Assembly (NCBI RefSeq): GCF_019469185.1
Contig: NZ_CP048264.1
Span: 1,612,001 to 1,676,000, forward strand
Direction: 5' to 3'
Origin: Gilliamella sp. ESL0441
GTDB lineage: Bacteria > Pseudomonadota > Gammaproteobacteria > Enterobacterales > Orbaceae
DNA length: 64,000 nt
The notes under the pieces were generated by a model. It did not search any database. It saw nothing but the letters and a program-made list of their open reading frames with translations, and was not told where the DNA came from. Positions 56,450-64,000 of the stretch are shown here, in pieces (positions within the stretch are counted from its first letter, which is position 1; each line of letters begins with the position of its first letter). The position numbers and the translations under genes are program-made.

Positions 56450-56565
56450 TAATTAAATAGTTTTGATTAATGTGAAAATAGCCAAAATATCAGGACGATG
56501 ACGAGCTAATTAAAAAGATTGAGATATCGACCTACATCTTTATTATTGTAAAATTTTTACAATAA

Positions 56566-56595
56566 AAATGAGCAGGTTTTTAAATCTGCTCATTT
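56566..56595. terminator. Bidirectional terminator between yjjW and the exported adhesin-like gene
   Basis: AAATGAGCAG and CTGCTCATTT form a perfect 10-bp stem. On the minus strand TTTTATTG follows, serving the gene at 56681. On the plus strand the T-rich arm ends at TTTAG. A second small dyad (ATTGTAAAA / TTTTACAAT) lies just to its left. Confidence 0.75.
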
Positions 56596-56680
56596 AGTTG
56601 AAACCCAAAATTAAATTTAAAGATATTATCTTATCACTTTAACTGCGCTTTTTGAAAAAACAGATAATTTTATATATTTT

Positions 56681-58132
56681 CTAATATTTAACACATAAGG
56701 TATATGCTATATCTGGTTCAACAATAACGTTACCTTCTACAATCCCTACACTGTAGTATCGATTATTTCCATATATATCTTTCACTGATGATTGTTCACT
56801 GGTGAAATAGAAATCATAATAGATGAAATTTTTCAAATTTGACAAACCATCTAACATATCTCGACCAATAATATCTAAAGGTGCATAGAAGTAGACTTTA
56901 CCCCATTCTGGCGTTAATCCTTCACCAATTGCTCTTTTGTACCCATTATTTTTTACATAATAGTTATCATTAGTGGTTGGCGTGTAAGCTAAAGACGAGT
57001 TTGTAATCTCAGCTCGTGTTGGCAATCTATCATTATTGTTTTGACATAATCTATTTGAATTTTGCCAATTACCCGGAAGGTTATTTAAGAAATATAACCA
57101 ATGTTTTATAGAAAAAGTATAATAAAACTGTGCTAGCGTTCTATTATTGGTCACTAATATGACAAATTTATCACCTTGACCAGGTACATTGTCAGTAAAT
57201 TTAAATTCACTTTTAGAATCAGCGTTTGAATCACGTGCAGTATTAACTAATGAATTATTTGGATTTTTGACCAAGGTATAACTATAATCAGATATAGGAT
57301 TAACTGGTACAATTCTGAAACGAGCTTCCGGAAAAGCATAAGTTGGGAAATAATTACCATTTTGATCTTTTGCAGTGGCCTTAAAGCCTTGATGAATAGT
57401 AAATTGATCGCTGTTATAAGAAGGATTAACATCTATTGTATCAGCACCATAAGGCGCATAGTTCCCACCTTCATCCCAACCATTGTGAGTAATCAAAGCC
57501 AGTATACCGGGTCTGATAAAACAGATACCGTCATCAGCACTTACTTCAAATGTTTTTGATACTTCTCTTGGTTCTGAAGTATCAGGTTCACCGTACTGAG
57601 TTTTAGCAATAAATTGAATCGTCACTTTTACCGATGATTTTGCATTAGCAGTAGATGAGTTACACACATCACGACCCAAAAATGAAGTAGAGTTAGAAGG
57701 AATAATATTATTGTTCTGGTCTCGCCATTCAGCATTAATCGATTGAATGATAAAACTACCGTTAGTAGCCAATTTATCTCCATCCACATCATTGATATCA
57801 CTATCATTCAAGCTTGAAGTATCGACATCAAATGAATAAAGACTAGGAGACGTATTGTAAGCAACAGAAATCTTATCGCTATTACCCGGCGAAATTATCG
57901 CTGGATCAAGACCATCAATATTTAATTTGACTTGAATTCCGTTTAAAACTTTTGTGTCAGCGGTTTCTAGAATTTCAGGTGGATTACCGTGAATATATTG
58001 CGCTGTAATAGCAGAAACTGATAATCCAGCTAAAGCGATGTGACAAAAAAGCCCAAAAAAAGCAACAACGGCAATATTCAATATTAATTGCATCAGATAA
58101 AGTTTTTTGGAAACAAACATATCACTATTCAT
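56681..58132 (-). CDS. Exported adhesin-like protein with C-terminal lectin-like domain
   Basis: About 483 residues from the ATG at 58132, with AGAGGAA upstream; the TTG at 58174 is in frame but has no such site. An unusually long N-terminal hydrophobic segment (about 12-36, ending IALAG) serves as signal or anchor. Two Ig-like beta domains (about 45-200 and 210-340) follow. The C-terminal part has NWQNSNRLCQNNNDRLPTRAEI and a final TLCVKY, a pattern I associate with C-type-lectin or FGE-like tips of invasin/inverse-autotransporter adhesins. No beta-barrel or LysM part is present. Probably surface or periplasmic; function is inferred. Confidence 0.5.
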   Translation of the reverse strand: MNSDMFVSKKLYLMQLILNIAVVAFFGLFCHIALAGLSVSAITAQYIHGNPPEILETADTKVLNGIQVKLNIDGLDPAIISPGNSDKISVAYNTSPSLYSFDVDTSSLNDSDINDVDGDKLATNGSFIIQSINAEWRDQNNNIIPSNSTSFLGRDVCNSSTANAKSSVKVTIQFIAKTQYGEPDTSEPREVSKTFEVSADDGICFIRPGILALITHNGWDEGGNYAPYGADTIDVNPSYNSDQFTIHQGFKATAKDQNGNYFPTYAFPEARFRIVPVNPISDYSYTLVKNPNNSLVNTARDSNADSKSEFKFTDNVPGQGDKFVILVTNNRTLAQFYYTFSIKHWLYFLNNLPGNWQNSNRLCQNNNDRLPTRAEITNSSLAYTPTTNDNYYVKNNGYKRAIGEGLTPEWGKVYFYAPLDIIGRDMLDGLSNLKNFIYYDFYFTSEQSSVKDIYGNNRYYSVGIVEGNVIVEPDIAYTLCVKY

Positions 58133-58704
58133 GCTAATTCCTCTACCCATAAGCTTGTCTATAAGTTGAAACAAAGTTATTGATTTGAAGTTTTAGTGAA
58201 CGACAAATTTATCAAAATTTGATAAAAATGTTACCGGTTACATTTTCAATTTATAAAAAAATTACAAGCAATCATAACCATTAGAAGTTGTTAAATTGTA
58301 TCCATTTAAAGGCAAATTTTGTTGATAACTTGGCAACAACGGATCATTTCGTTATAAAAAAGTGCAATATTCGAATACCGTTAATTACTTTATTTAAGAA
58401 TATTAAAATAAGAAATGCTAAATAAAAAGATCAGATTAAAACAGTTTAACTATACTAACTTACTGATTAATTAAAATAATTAATTGTACAAGATGACAAA
58501 TAATTGAATTGATTTTATATAGTATATAATAATATGAGTAATATGGAATAGCTAAATATTGATTTATCATTATTTAATGGCTTTCAGATGAGTATTGGAT
58601 GGAAAAATACACAAGCTAAATAAGTTAACCTAACTGATTTTATTTTAAGCCATTGTATTTATTATTAGTAATTTTATTAAAATGTTATGAAATAAACATT
58701 AAAC
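58133..58704. other. Long AT-rich region between the adhesin-like gene and tex
   Basis: About 570 bp lying upstream of the adhesin-like gene and downstream of tex. Low GC, many A/T runs; no supported ORF, RNA gene or repeat. It should hold the promoter of the adhesin-like gene. Confidence 0.5.
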
Positions 58705-58727
58705 AAAAAGAAGGCGTTAGCCTCCTT
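58705..58727 (-). terminator. Terminator of tex (minus strand)
   Basis: On the minus strand AAGGAGGC pairs with GCCTTCTT (one G-U pair) around a 4-nt loop and is followed by TTTGTTTAA. It lies 30 bp beyond the tex stop. Confidence 0.8.
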
Positions 58728-58756
58728 TTCGTTTTATGGAACACATATTAACGTCG

Positions 58757-61063
58757 CTATTTTCCCTTTTTAAAAGCAGCGGCAAAAGCATTGCCCATTG
58801 CACTATTGGTAACTGGCGTTGACTGTGTATTTTTAGCCGTGCTGATTGATTTATTCATTTTCGGTTTGCCACCTTCAGAGTTTGGCATTGTTGAATCATC
58901 AAGTCGCATTGATAAAGCAATACGTTTACGAGCAATATCAACTTCCATCACTTTAACTTTGACAATATCACCAGCTTTAACTACGCTTCGAGGATCTTCT
59001 ACAAACTTATCAGATAAGGCTGATATATGAACTAACCCATCTTGATGAACACCAATATCGACAAACGCACCAAAATTAGTCACGTTAGTTACGGCACCTT
59101 CCATAACCATGCCTACTTTCAAATCTTCCATGGTTTCGATATTATCGGCAAATTGAGCTGTTTTAAATTCTGGCCGTGGATCGCGTCCGGGTTTATCAAG
59201 TTCTTTGATAATATCAGTCACTGTAGGCACACCAAAATGGTCATCAACATAATCAACTGCTTTGAGTGAGTTTAAATATTTCGAATCACCTAAAATCTCT
59301 TTTAACGATTTATGGTTTTTATCTAAAATACGTTCCACAACCGGATAAGCTTCAGGGTGAACGGCTGATGCATCAAGTGGATTATCGCCATCCATAATAC
59401 GCAAAAAACCAGCACATTGTTCATAGGCTTTAGGCCCTAGGCGTGAAACTTTTAGTAACTGCTTACGGTTAGAAAATTGTCCATTTTCATTACGCCAATT
59501 AACAATATTTTGTGCAATAACTTTATTGAGTCCCGCTATGCGAGCTAATAACATCATCGATGCTGTATTTAAATTTACCCCAACCGCATTGACCCCATCT
59601 TCTACAACAGCATCCAATTTTTTTGCGAGCTGAGTTTGGCTAACATCATGTTGATACTGACCGACACCAATTGATTTCGGATCAATTTTTACCAGTTCGG
59701 CTAGTGGATCTTGCAGACGACGAGCAATCGATACTGCACCACGTATTGATACATCCAAATCAGGAAACTCTTGAGCGGCTAGCTCGGATGCAGAATAGAC
59801 CGATGCACCTGCTTCACTTACAATGACTTTTTGACCTTTGACTTCAGGATATTTTTTTTGTACATCGAGATAAAAACGTTCGGTTTCACGCGATGCCGTG
59901 CCATTACCAATCGCCACTAATTCAACTTGGTATTTAATGCATAGCGCCGCAACAATCATTGCAGCTTTATCCGCTTGCCCAGTATGCGGATAAATTGTTT
60001 CAGTTGCGACTAATTTACCCGTTGCGTCAACAACAGCAATTTTTACGCCTGTTCGTAATCCTGGATCCATTCCCATGGTAACTTTCATCCCTGCCGGCGC
60101 AGCCATTAACATATCATGCAAGTTAGCGGCAAACACATTGATCGCCTCTTCTTCCGCCTGCTCACGTAAAGTGGTCATCAGTTCGGTTTCCATGTGCATT
60201 AAAATTTTAATTCGCCATGTCCAATTAATGACAGCTTTTCGCCATTTATCTGCGGGTTGATCGTTAAAATGAATGCCTAAATGCTCAGTAATAATTTGTT
60301 CGCAATAGCTCTCTTTAGGCGTTTCTTCAAATTGCGGATCGGCGTTAAGGGAAAGTTGTAAAAAGCCTTCATTTCGTCCTCTGAACATCGCTAAAGCACG
60401 ATGAGAAGGCACTTTTGAAATCAGTTCGCTTTGCGCAAAATAATCACGGAATTTTGCCCCTTCTTCCTCTTTACCTGCAACCACTTGTGAAACTAAATGT
60501 GCATTATTCCATAGATAATGGCGTACTTTAGCTAGCAATGTCGCATCTTCGGCAAATCGTTCCATTAGGATGTATCGTGCCCCATCCAATGCAGATTTAG
60601 TATCGTCAATTCCTTTTTCAGAATTAAAGAATTTTTCCGCTTCGCTATCAGGATCAAGTGATGGATTATCCCATAACGCATCGGCCAATGGTTCAAGTCC
60701 TGCTTCAATAGCAATCTGTCCCCGTGTACGGCGTTTAGGTTTATAGGGTAGATAGAGATCTTCAAGTTCAGTTTTACTGAGTGTTTGGATAATTTTTTGA
60801 CTCAGTTCTGGGGTGAGTTTTCCTTGTTCCTCAATTGACTTTAATATCGTTTGTTTACGATCTTCAAGTTCTCGCAAATAACCTAACCGACTATCTAAAG
60901 TACGTAGTTGGGTATCATCTAACCCACCGGTCACTTCTTTACGATAACGCGCAATAAAAGGAACAGTGCTTCCTTCATCTAATAATTGAATAGCAGCTAA
61001 AACTTGTTCTGGTTTAACTGTCAATTCACCCGCTATAATATGGCTTATTTGATTATTTATCAT
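58757..61063 (-). CDS. tex: Tex (YhgF), RNA-binding transcription accessory protein
   Basis: 768 residues (E. coli 773). N-terminal Tex domain with [15 protein letters not shown], a YqgF/RNase H-like domain ([17 protein letters not shown]), helix-hairpin-helix modules ([19 protein letters not shown]) and a C-terminal S1 RNA-binding domain ([28 protein letters not shown]). It associates with RNA polymerase and nucleic acid. It is divergent from greB with a 44-bp gap, as in E. coli. Confidence 0.96.
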   Translation of the reverse strand: MINNQISHIIAGELTVKPEQVLAAIQLLDEGSTVPFIARYRKEVTGGLDDTQLRTLDSRLGYLRELEDRKQTILKSIEEQGKLTPELSQKIIQTLSKTELEDLYLPYKPKRRTRGQIAIEAGLEPLADALWDNPSLDPDSEAEKFFNSEKGIDDTKSALDGARYILMERFAEDATLLAKVRHYLWNNAHLVSQVVAGKEEEGAKFRDYFAQSELISKVPSHRALAMFRGRNEGFLQLSLNADPQFEETPKESYCEQIITEHLGIHFNDQPADKWRKAVINWTWRIKILMHMETELMTTLREQAEEEAINVFAANLHDMLMAAPAGMKVTMGMDPGLRTGVKIAVVDATGKLVATETIYPHTGQADKAAMIVAALCIKYQVELVAIGNGTASRETERFYLDVQKKYPEVKGQKVIVSEAGASVYSASELAAQEFPDLDVSIRGAVSIARRLQDPLAELVKIDPKSIGVGQYQHDVSQTQLAKKLDAVVEDGVNAVGVNLNTASMMLLARIAGLNKVIAQNIVNWRNENGQFSNRKQLLKVSRLGPKAYEQCAGFLRIMDGDNPLDASAVHPEAYPVVERILDKNHKSLKEILGDSKYLNSLKAVDYVDDHFGVPTVTDIIKELDKPGRDPRPEFKTAQFADNIETMEDLKVGMVMEGAVTNVTNFGAFVDIGVHQDGLVHISALSDKFVEDPRSVVKAGDIVKVKVMEVDIARKRIALSMRLDDSTMPNSEGGKPKMNKSISTAKNTQSTPVTNSAMGNAFAAAFKKGK

Positions 61064-61107
61064 GATATCTCTGTATATCTCGTCGATTAACGGAATGTAA
61101 ACTTATT

Positions 61108-61590
61108 ATGCAAAAAGCTAATTATATAACAAGAGAGGGCTACTTGGCACTCGATCGTGAATTGAAATATTTATGGAAAGAAGAAAGACCTCGTGTTACT
61201 CAAGCGGTTTCTGATGCAGCAGCCCTTGGCGATCGTAGTGAAAATGCAGAATATATTTATGGAAAACGACGATTGCGTGAAATTGACAGACGAGTACGAT
61301 TTTTGACAAAGCGCTTAGAAATATTAACCATTGTCGATCCCGATCCAAGGCAAGAAGGAAAAGTATTTTTTGGTGCTTGGGTAAAACTGGAAGATGAATC
61401 CGGTCACGCGCAAATTTACCGTATTGTGGGAGCCGATGAATTTGATCCTAAAAAAAATTGGATTTCCATTAATAGTCCTGTTGCCAGAGCGTTAATTGGT
61501 CATAAAGTTGATGATGAAATATCAGTAATGACACCGAATGGAAAAGCTTATTTTTGTATTCTAAAAATTAGCTATACTCAAATAATATAA
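61108..61590 (+). CDS. greB: GreB, transcript cleavage elongation factor
   Basis: 160 residues (E. coli 158). The N-terminal coiled-coil finger enters the RNA polymerase secondary channel. Its acidic tip is in AALGDRSENAEYIYGKRRLREIDRR, which is GreB-type and more basic than GreA. The C-terminal FKBP-like domain includes VNSP-like INSPVARALIGHKVDDE. It rescues backtracked polymerase by stimulating RNA cleavage. It is paired divergently with tex. Confidence 0.96.
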   Translation: MQKANYITREGYLALDRELKYLWKEERPRVTQAVSDAAALGDRSENAEYIYGKRRLREIDRRVRFLTKRLEILTIVDPDPRQEGKVFFGAWVKLEDESGHAQIYRIVGADEFDPKKNWISINSPVARALIGHKVDDEISVMTPNGKAYFCILKISYTQII

Positions 61591-61634
61591 TGTTATATAT
61601 TGATAATTTAATCGTTAAAAAATAAAGGAATATT

Positions 61635-62201
61635 ATGAAAAGAAAAAGAAGGTTGGTTTCTCAAAGCGTACTTTTTTTATTAATGTTAATGATGGTCGTT
61701 TCTTATTATTTTTTTAAACCTAATGATACAAAAACATTATCATCAAATAATGAATTAACGTTAAAATTTGATCATGTTGAATTTGCTAAACTAAATTCTC
61801 TCTTTACTATAATGAATAAAGATGGATTTTATATGCAGTCAGACGATGAATTCGGTCCAATTGGCTTCTATGATAAGAATTCTAAGCAATTTTATTCAGT
61901 TAATGGATCGGGTCTAAAAAGTTTTAAATTTAAAAGTAATACACCGATTAACGGTCATTACTACCCTGATTTTTCTGTTATCATTTTACCATTTGATTCT
62001 AAAACTGAAGCTGAAAAATATAAGAAACTATTGCAGAAACCACTTATTTGTAATCATACCATTGACGAATGTGAATCGATGAAAGAGCCTTATACATTAG
62101 TAACTAATGGGCATTTCGTTTTTATACTTTATACCAAAGCCGAAATGTTTAAAGAGTATATAGAAAGATACGCAAAAGTTTTACAACATCTTCCTATGTA
62201 A
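61635..62201 (+). CDS. Unrecognised small exported or membrane-anchored protein
   Basis: 188 residues that I do not recognise. A basic start (MKRKRRL) and one hydrophobic helix (about 9-27, no clear cleavage site) suggest an inner-membrane anchor with a periplasmic domain. The domain has two cysteines (LICNHTIDECES) that may form a disulfide. AAAGGAA precedes the ATG, 45 bp after greB. No conserved motif is visible. Confidence 0.6.
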   Translation: MKRKRRLVSQSVLFLLMLMMVVSYYFFKPNDTKTLSSNNELTLKFDHVEFAKLNSLFTIMNKDGFYMQSDDEFGPIGFYDKNSKQFYSVNGSGLKSFKFKSNTPINGHYYPDFSVIILPFDSKTEAEKYKKLLQKPLICNHTIDECESMKEPYTLVTNGHFVFILYTKAEMFKEYIERYAKVLQHLPM

Positions 62202-62297
62202 TGATTCAATTATTTATAGGTATAATGTCTAGTGTCTATATATTAGGGTGAATTCAGTTTACAATTAAGATCACGATTACTCATCATTGAATTTATT

Positions 62298-63407
62298 ATG
62301 ATCACTGTCAGTCAATTATTTATCTATCCGATTAAATCGCTTGCAGGTATTCCCCTAAATATGTCAAATGTCATTGAAGGGGGATTCGAATATGATCGTG
62401 TATTGATGATTAGTGAACCTGACGGAACATTTATCACCGCAAGACAATTTCCTGAGCTTTTAAAACTAAAAACATCCATTGTTGATAACAATATTCTTGT
62501 TTCAACGCCTCATAATGAATCAATCACAATTAAATTTGATGAATTTACTGAAAGTAATGAACCAACTGAAGTTTGGGGTAATCATTTTACCTCTCACATT
62601 GCACCTATCAGAATTAATCAATTTTTTAGCCATATTTTACAAAAGGATGTGCAATTACGTTGGATCGGTACCAACTTAACCAGACGGACTAAACGATATC
62701 CTCAAACTGCGGTGAGCTTTGCAGATGGCTATCCTTATCTATTATTAAATGAAGCTTCGTTCAATTATTTACAACAAAGATGTTCGGAAAAGCTTGATAT
62801 TCAGCAGTTTCGTAGCAACATCATCATACAAGGTGCCCTTCCTTTTGCCGAAGATGGCTGGAAAACCATCAAAATCGGCAATGTAATCTTTGATATCGTT
62901 AAACCGTGTAGTCGCTGTGTGCTTACCACTTTTAATATTGATACAGCAAAGCCGTTAGCAAATAATGAACCCCTCAATACGCTCCGCTATTTTCGTAGTG
63001 ATGAGCAAGAGGCAATAGATTTTGGTATGAATATGATTGCGCGTAATTTCGGCTCGATATCAATTGATGATCCTGTCGAGATATTAGAACGACAACCAGC
63101 AAAAAAATATATTGAATTTTTTCCTAAAGATAATCAATTAAACCATGAACAATGTAATATTACTTTTGAGGGCAACACATTCAAAGGAAATCAGCAACAA
63201 ACTATTCTAGAACAACTGGAACAACATAATATTGCTATCCCTTATTCCTGCAGAGTTGGAATCTGTGGTAAATGTGCAGTGGTATTGAAAGCAGGAAAAG
63301 TAGCGCCTCTCACTCAATCTGCAATAAAACACAACCACCATATTTTAGCTTGTAGTTGTGTACCTAAAGGTGATATCAACATTGAATTAGTAAAACAATC
63401 CAAATAA
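62298..63407 (+). CDS. ycbX: YcbX, MOSC-domain molybdoenzyme partner with 2Fe-2S domain
   Basis: 369 residues (E. coli YcbX 369). A MOSC N-terminal beta-barrel (about 2-110) and MOSC domain (to about 265) carry KPCSRC with the molybdenum-cofactor cysteine. A C-terminal plant-type ferredoxin has YSCRVGICGKCAVVL and a final cysteine in ACSC. E. coli YcbX detoxifies N-hydroxylated bases such as 6-hydroxylaminopurine, with CysJ as electron donor. It is convergent with zapC, which matches the E. coli ycbX/zapC neighbourhood. Confidence 0.94.
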   Translation: MITVSQLFIYPIKSLAGIPLNMSNVIEGGFEYDRVLMISEPDGTFITARQFPELLKLKTSIVDNNILVSTPHNESITIKFDEFTESNEPTEVWGNHFTSHIAPIRINQFFSHILQKDVQLRWIGTNLTRRTKRYPQTAVSFADGYPYLLLNEASFNYLQQRCSEKLDIQQFRSNIIIQGALPFAEDGWKTIKIGNVIFDIVKPCSRCVLTTFNIDTAKPLANNEPLNTLRYFRSDEQEAIDFGMNMIARNFGSISIDDPVEILERQPAKKYIEFFPKDNQLNHEQCNITFEGNTFKGNQQQTILEQLEQHNIAIPYSCRVGICGKCAVVLKAGKVAPLTQSAIKHNHHILACSCVPKGDINIELVKQSK

Positions 63408-63538
63408 TCATTGATTAAACCTGTTTAAAATGCGTTTTAACTTACACTATGTTGTGAACAACAAAGTCAAATCATCATAGATTAAAATTGAATTTACCTA
63501 TTACTGATTTAAAATTCGAAAGTTTGGAATAAAATTGT

Positions 63539-64000
63539 CTAAGAAATGGCTTCTAACTTAAGGTCTGTCAACGAACTCTCATCCATTACATTTTTTTGTA
63601 TTGGTGCTAGTCTATCATTCATTACTTTAATTGCTTCTGAAAAGTAAAATGTTTTATTCATTGCGACAAAAGTAGGTTGAGCAATAATACACAGTGAAGC
63701 ATTTTCACCCGCTTCAACAACTAATAAAAAAACCCGTTGCCCCCCCTCTTGCATATTGACTTCAACGATGTCCGCTAATTTAGGACTATATAACATAGGT
63801 TGTTGACAAAAATACCAACTTTTTGGCATTTGAGGTTTAATGAAATTGGCAGCAACAATGGCATTAATGGATAATTCAATCTTTTGCGAGTCTGTTAATG
63901 CTAATATTTGGCAACTATCATAAAATTGATAATAGGATGTCGCATCACTCACTGAAAATGGAAATTCCTTGAAAACATCGGGAATTAGCATTTTACTGGA
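63539..64000 (-). CDS. zapC: ZapC, FtsZ-ring stabilising protein (5' end outside the window)
   Basis: The frame stays open through the window edge; the first ATG seen (63991) is internal, because SSK precedes it in frame and E. coli ZapC (180 aa) has about 37 more residues before the matching MLTPDAF. Diagnostic stretches are FIKPQMPKSWYF, LLVVEAGENASLCIIAQP and EAIKVMNDRLAP. It is a cytoplasmic protein that bundles FtsZ. It is convergent with ycbX, as in E. coli. Confidence 0.93.
   Translation of the reverse strand, partial: SSKMLIPDVFKEFPFSVSDATSYYQFYDSCQILALTDSQKIELSINAIVAANFIKPQMPKSWYFCQQPMLYSPKLADIVEVNMQEGGQRVFLLVVEAGENASLCIIAQPTFVAMNKTFYFSEAIKVMNDRLAPIQKNVMDESSLTDLKLEAIS

Overview
The window is 64 kb of AT-rich gammaproteobacterial chromosome. 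Nearly every protein resembles Enterobacterales or Pasteurellaceae orthologs: TsaD, ZapD, ZapC, LexA, PtrA, RF3, IlvY, BirA, MurB, DeoB/DeoD, Tex/GreB, YcbX, YjjI/YjjW. Low GC, an HI0607-type shikimate dehydrogenase-like protein, a type I-E CRISPR array and Firmicutes-type nucleoside enzymes suggest an Orbaceae-like insect gut symbiont (Gilliamella and relatives). That placement is inference. I saw no rRNA, tRNA, insertion sequence or prophage.

Layout. 1-10.4 kb is housekeeping: aroE-like, ycaO, the coaE-zapD-yacG-tsaD operon, lexA with two SOS boxes, and ptrA. 10.7-15.5 kb is a tight four-gene envelope-polysaccharide operon: TPR/YaiO-like outer-membrane barrel, HEAT-repeat membrane protein, family 2 glycosyltransferase, and an exported TIM-barrel-like protein. 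15.6-22.7 kb holds prfC, ilvY (no ilvC beside it), a secreted 3-hydroxybutyrate-oligomer-hydrolase-like protein, acpH, a siderophore-interacting protein and fsa. 22.9-29.4 kb has an AraC regulator and a marR-ybhGFSR efflux operon behind a perfect 12-bp inverted repeat. 29.7-38.4 kb has a T6SS-effector-like unknown, proP, ypfJ, surE, a SetA-type sugar exporter and a His-rich zntA.

38.5-39.3 kb is a CRISPR array of 13 repeats and 12 spacers with exact 61-bp periodicity, read from the minus strand. No cas gene is present in the window. A lone variant repeat lies beside birA at 39.7 kb. birA, ycaD and murB follow.

43.4-56.4 kb is a nucleotide and nucleoside salvage block: deoB, deoD, nupG, an adenosine deaminase-family gene, cpdB, cdd, pdp, ushA, yjjI and yjjW. 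CpdB and UshA would dephosphorylate nucleotides outside the inner membrane and NupG would import the nucleosides. The deaminases and phosphorylases would then yield bases and pentose phosphates that DeoB isomerises. deoC is missing from the block. cdd and pdp look like Firmicutes enzymes. A CRP-like site precedes deoB.

56.7-64 kb holds an exported adhesin-like protein, tex/greB, a small exported unknown, ycbX and the 3' part of zapC, which runs off the window.

The two most interesting signals are the four-gene polysaccharide operon and a pair of overlapping CRISPR spacers. The spacers differ only by synonymous codon changes, and one of them predicts an AAG PAM for the other.
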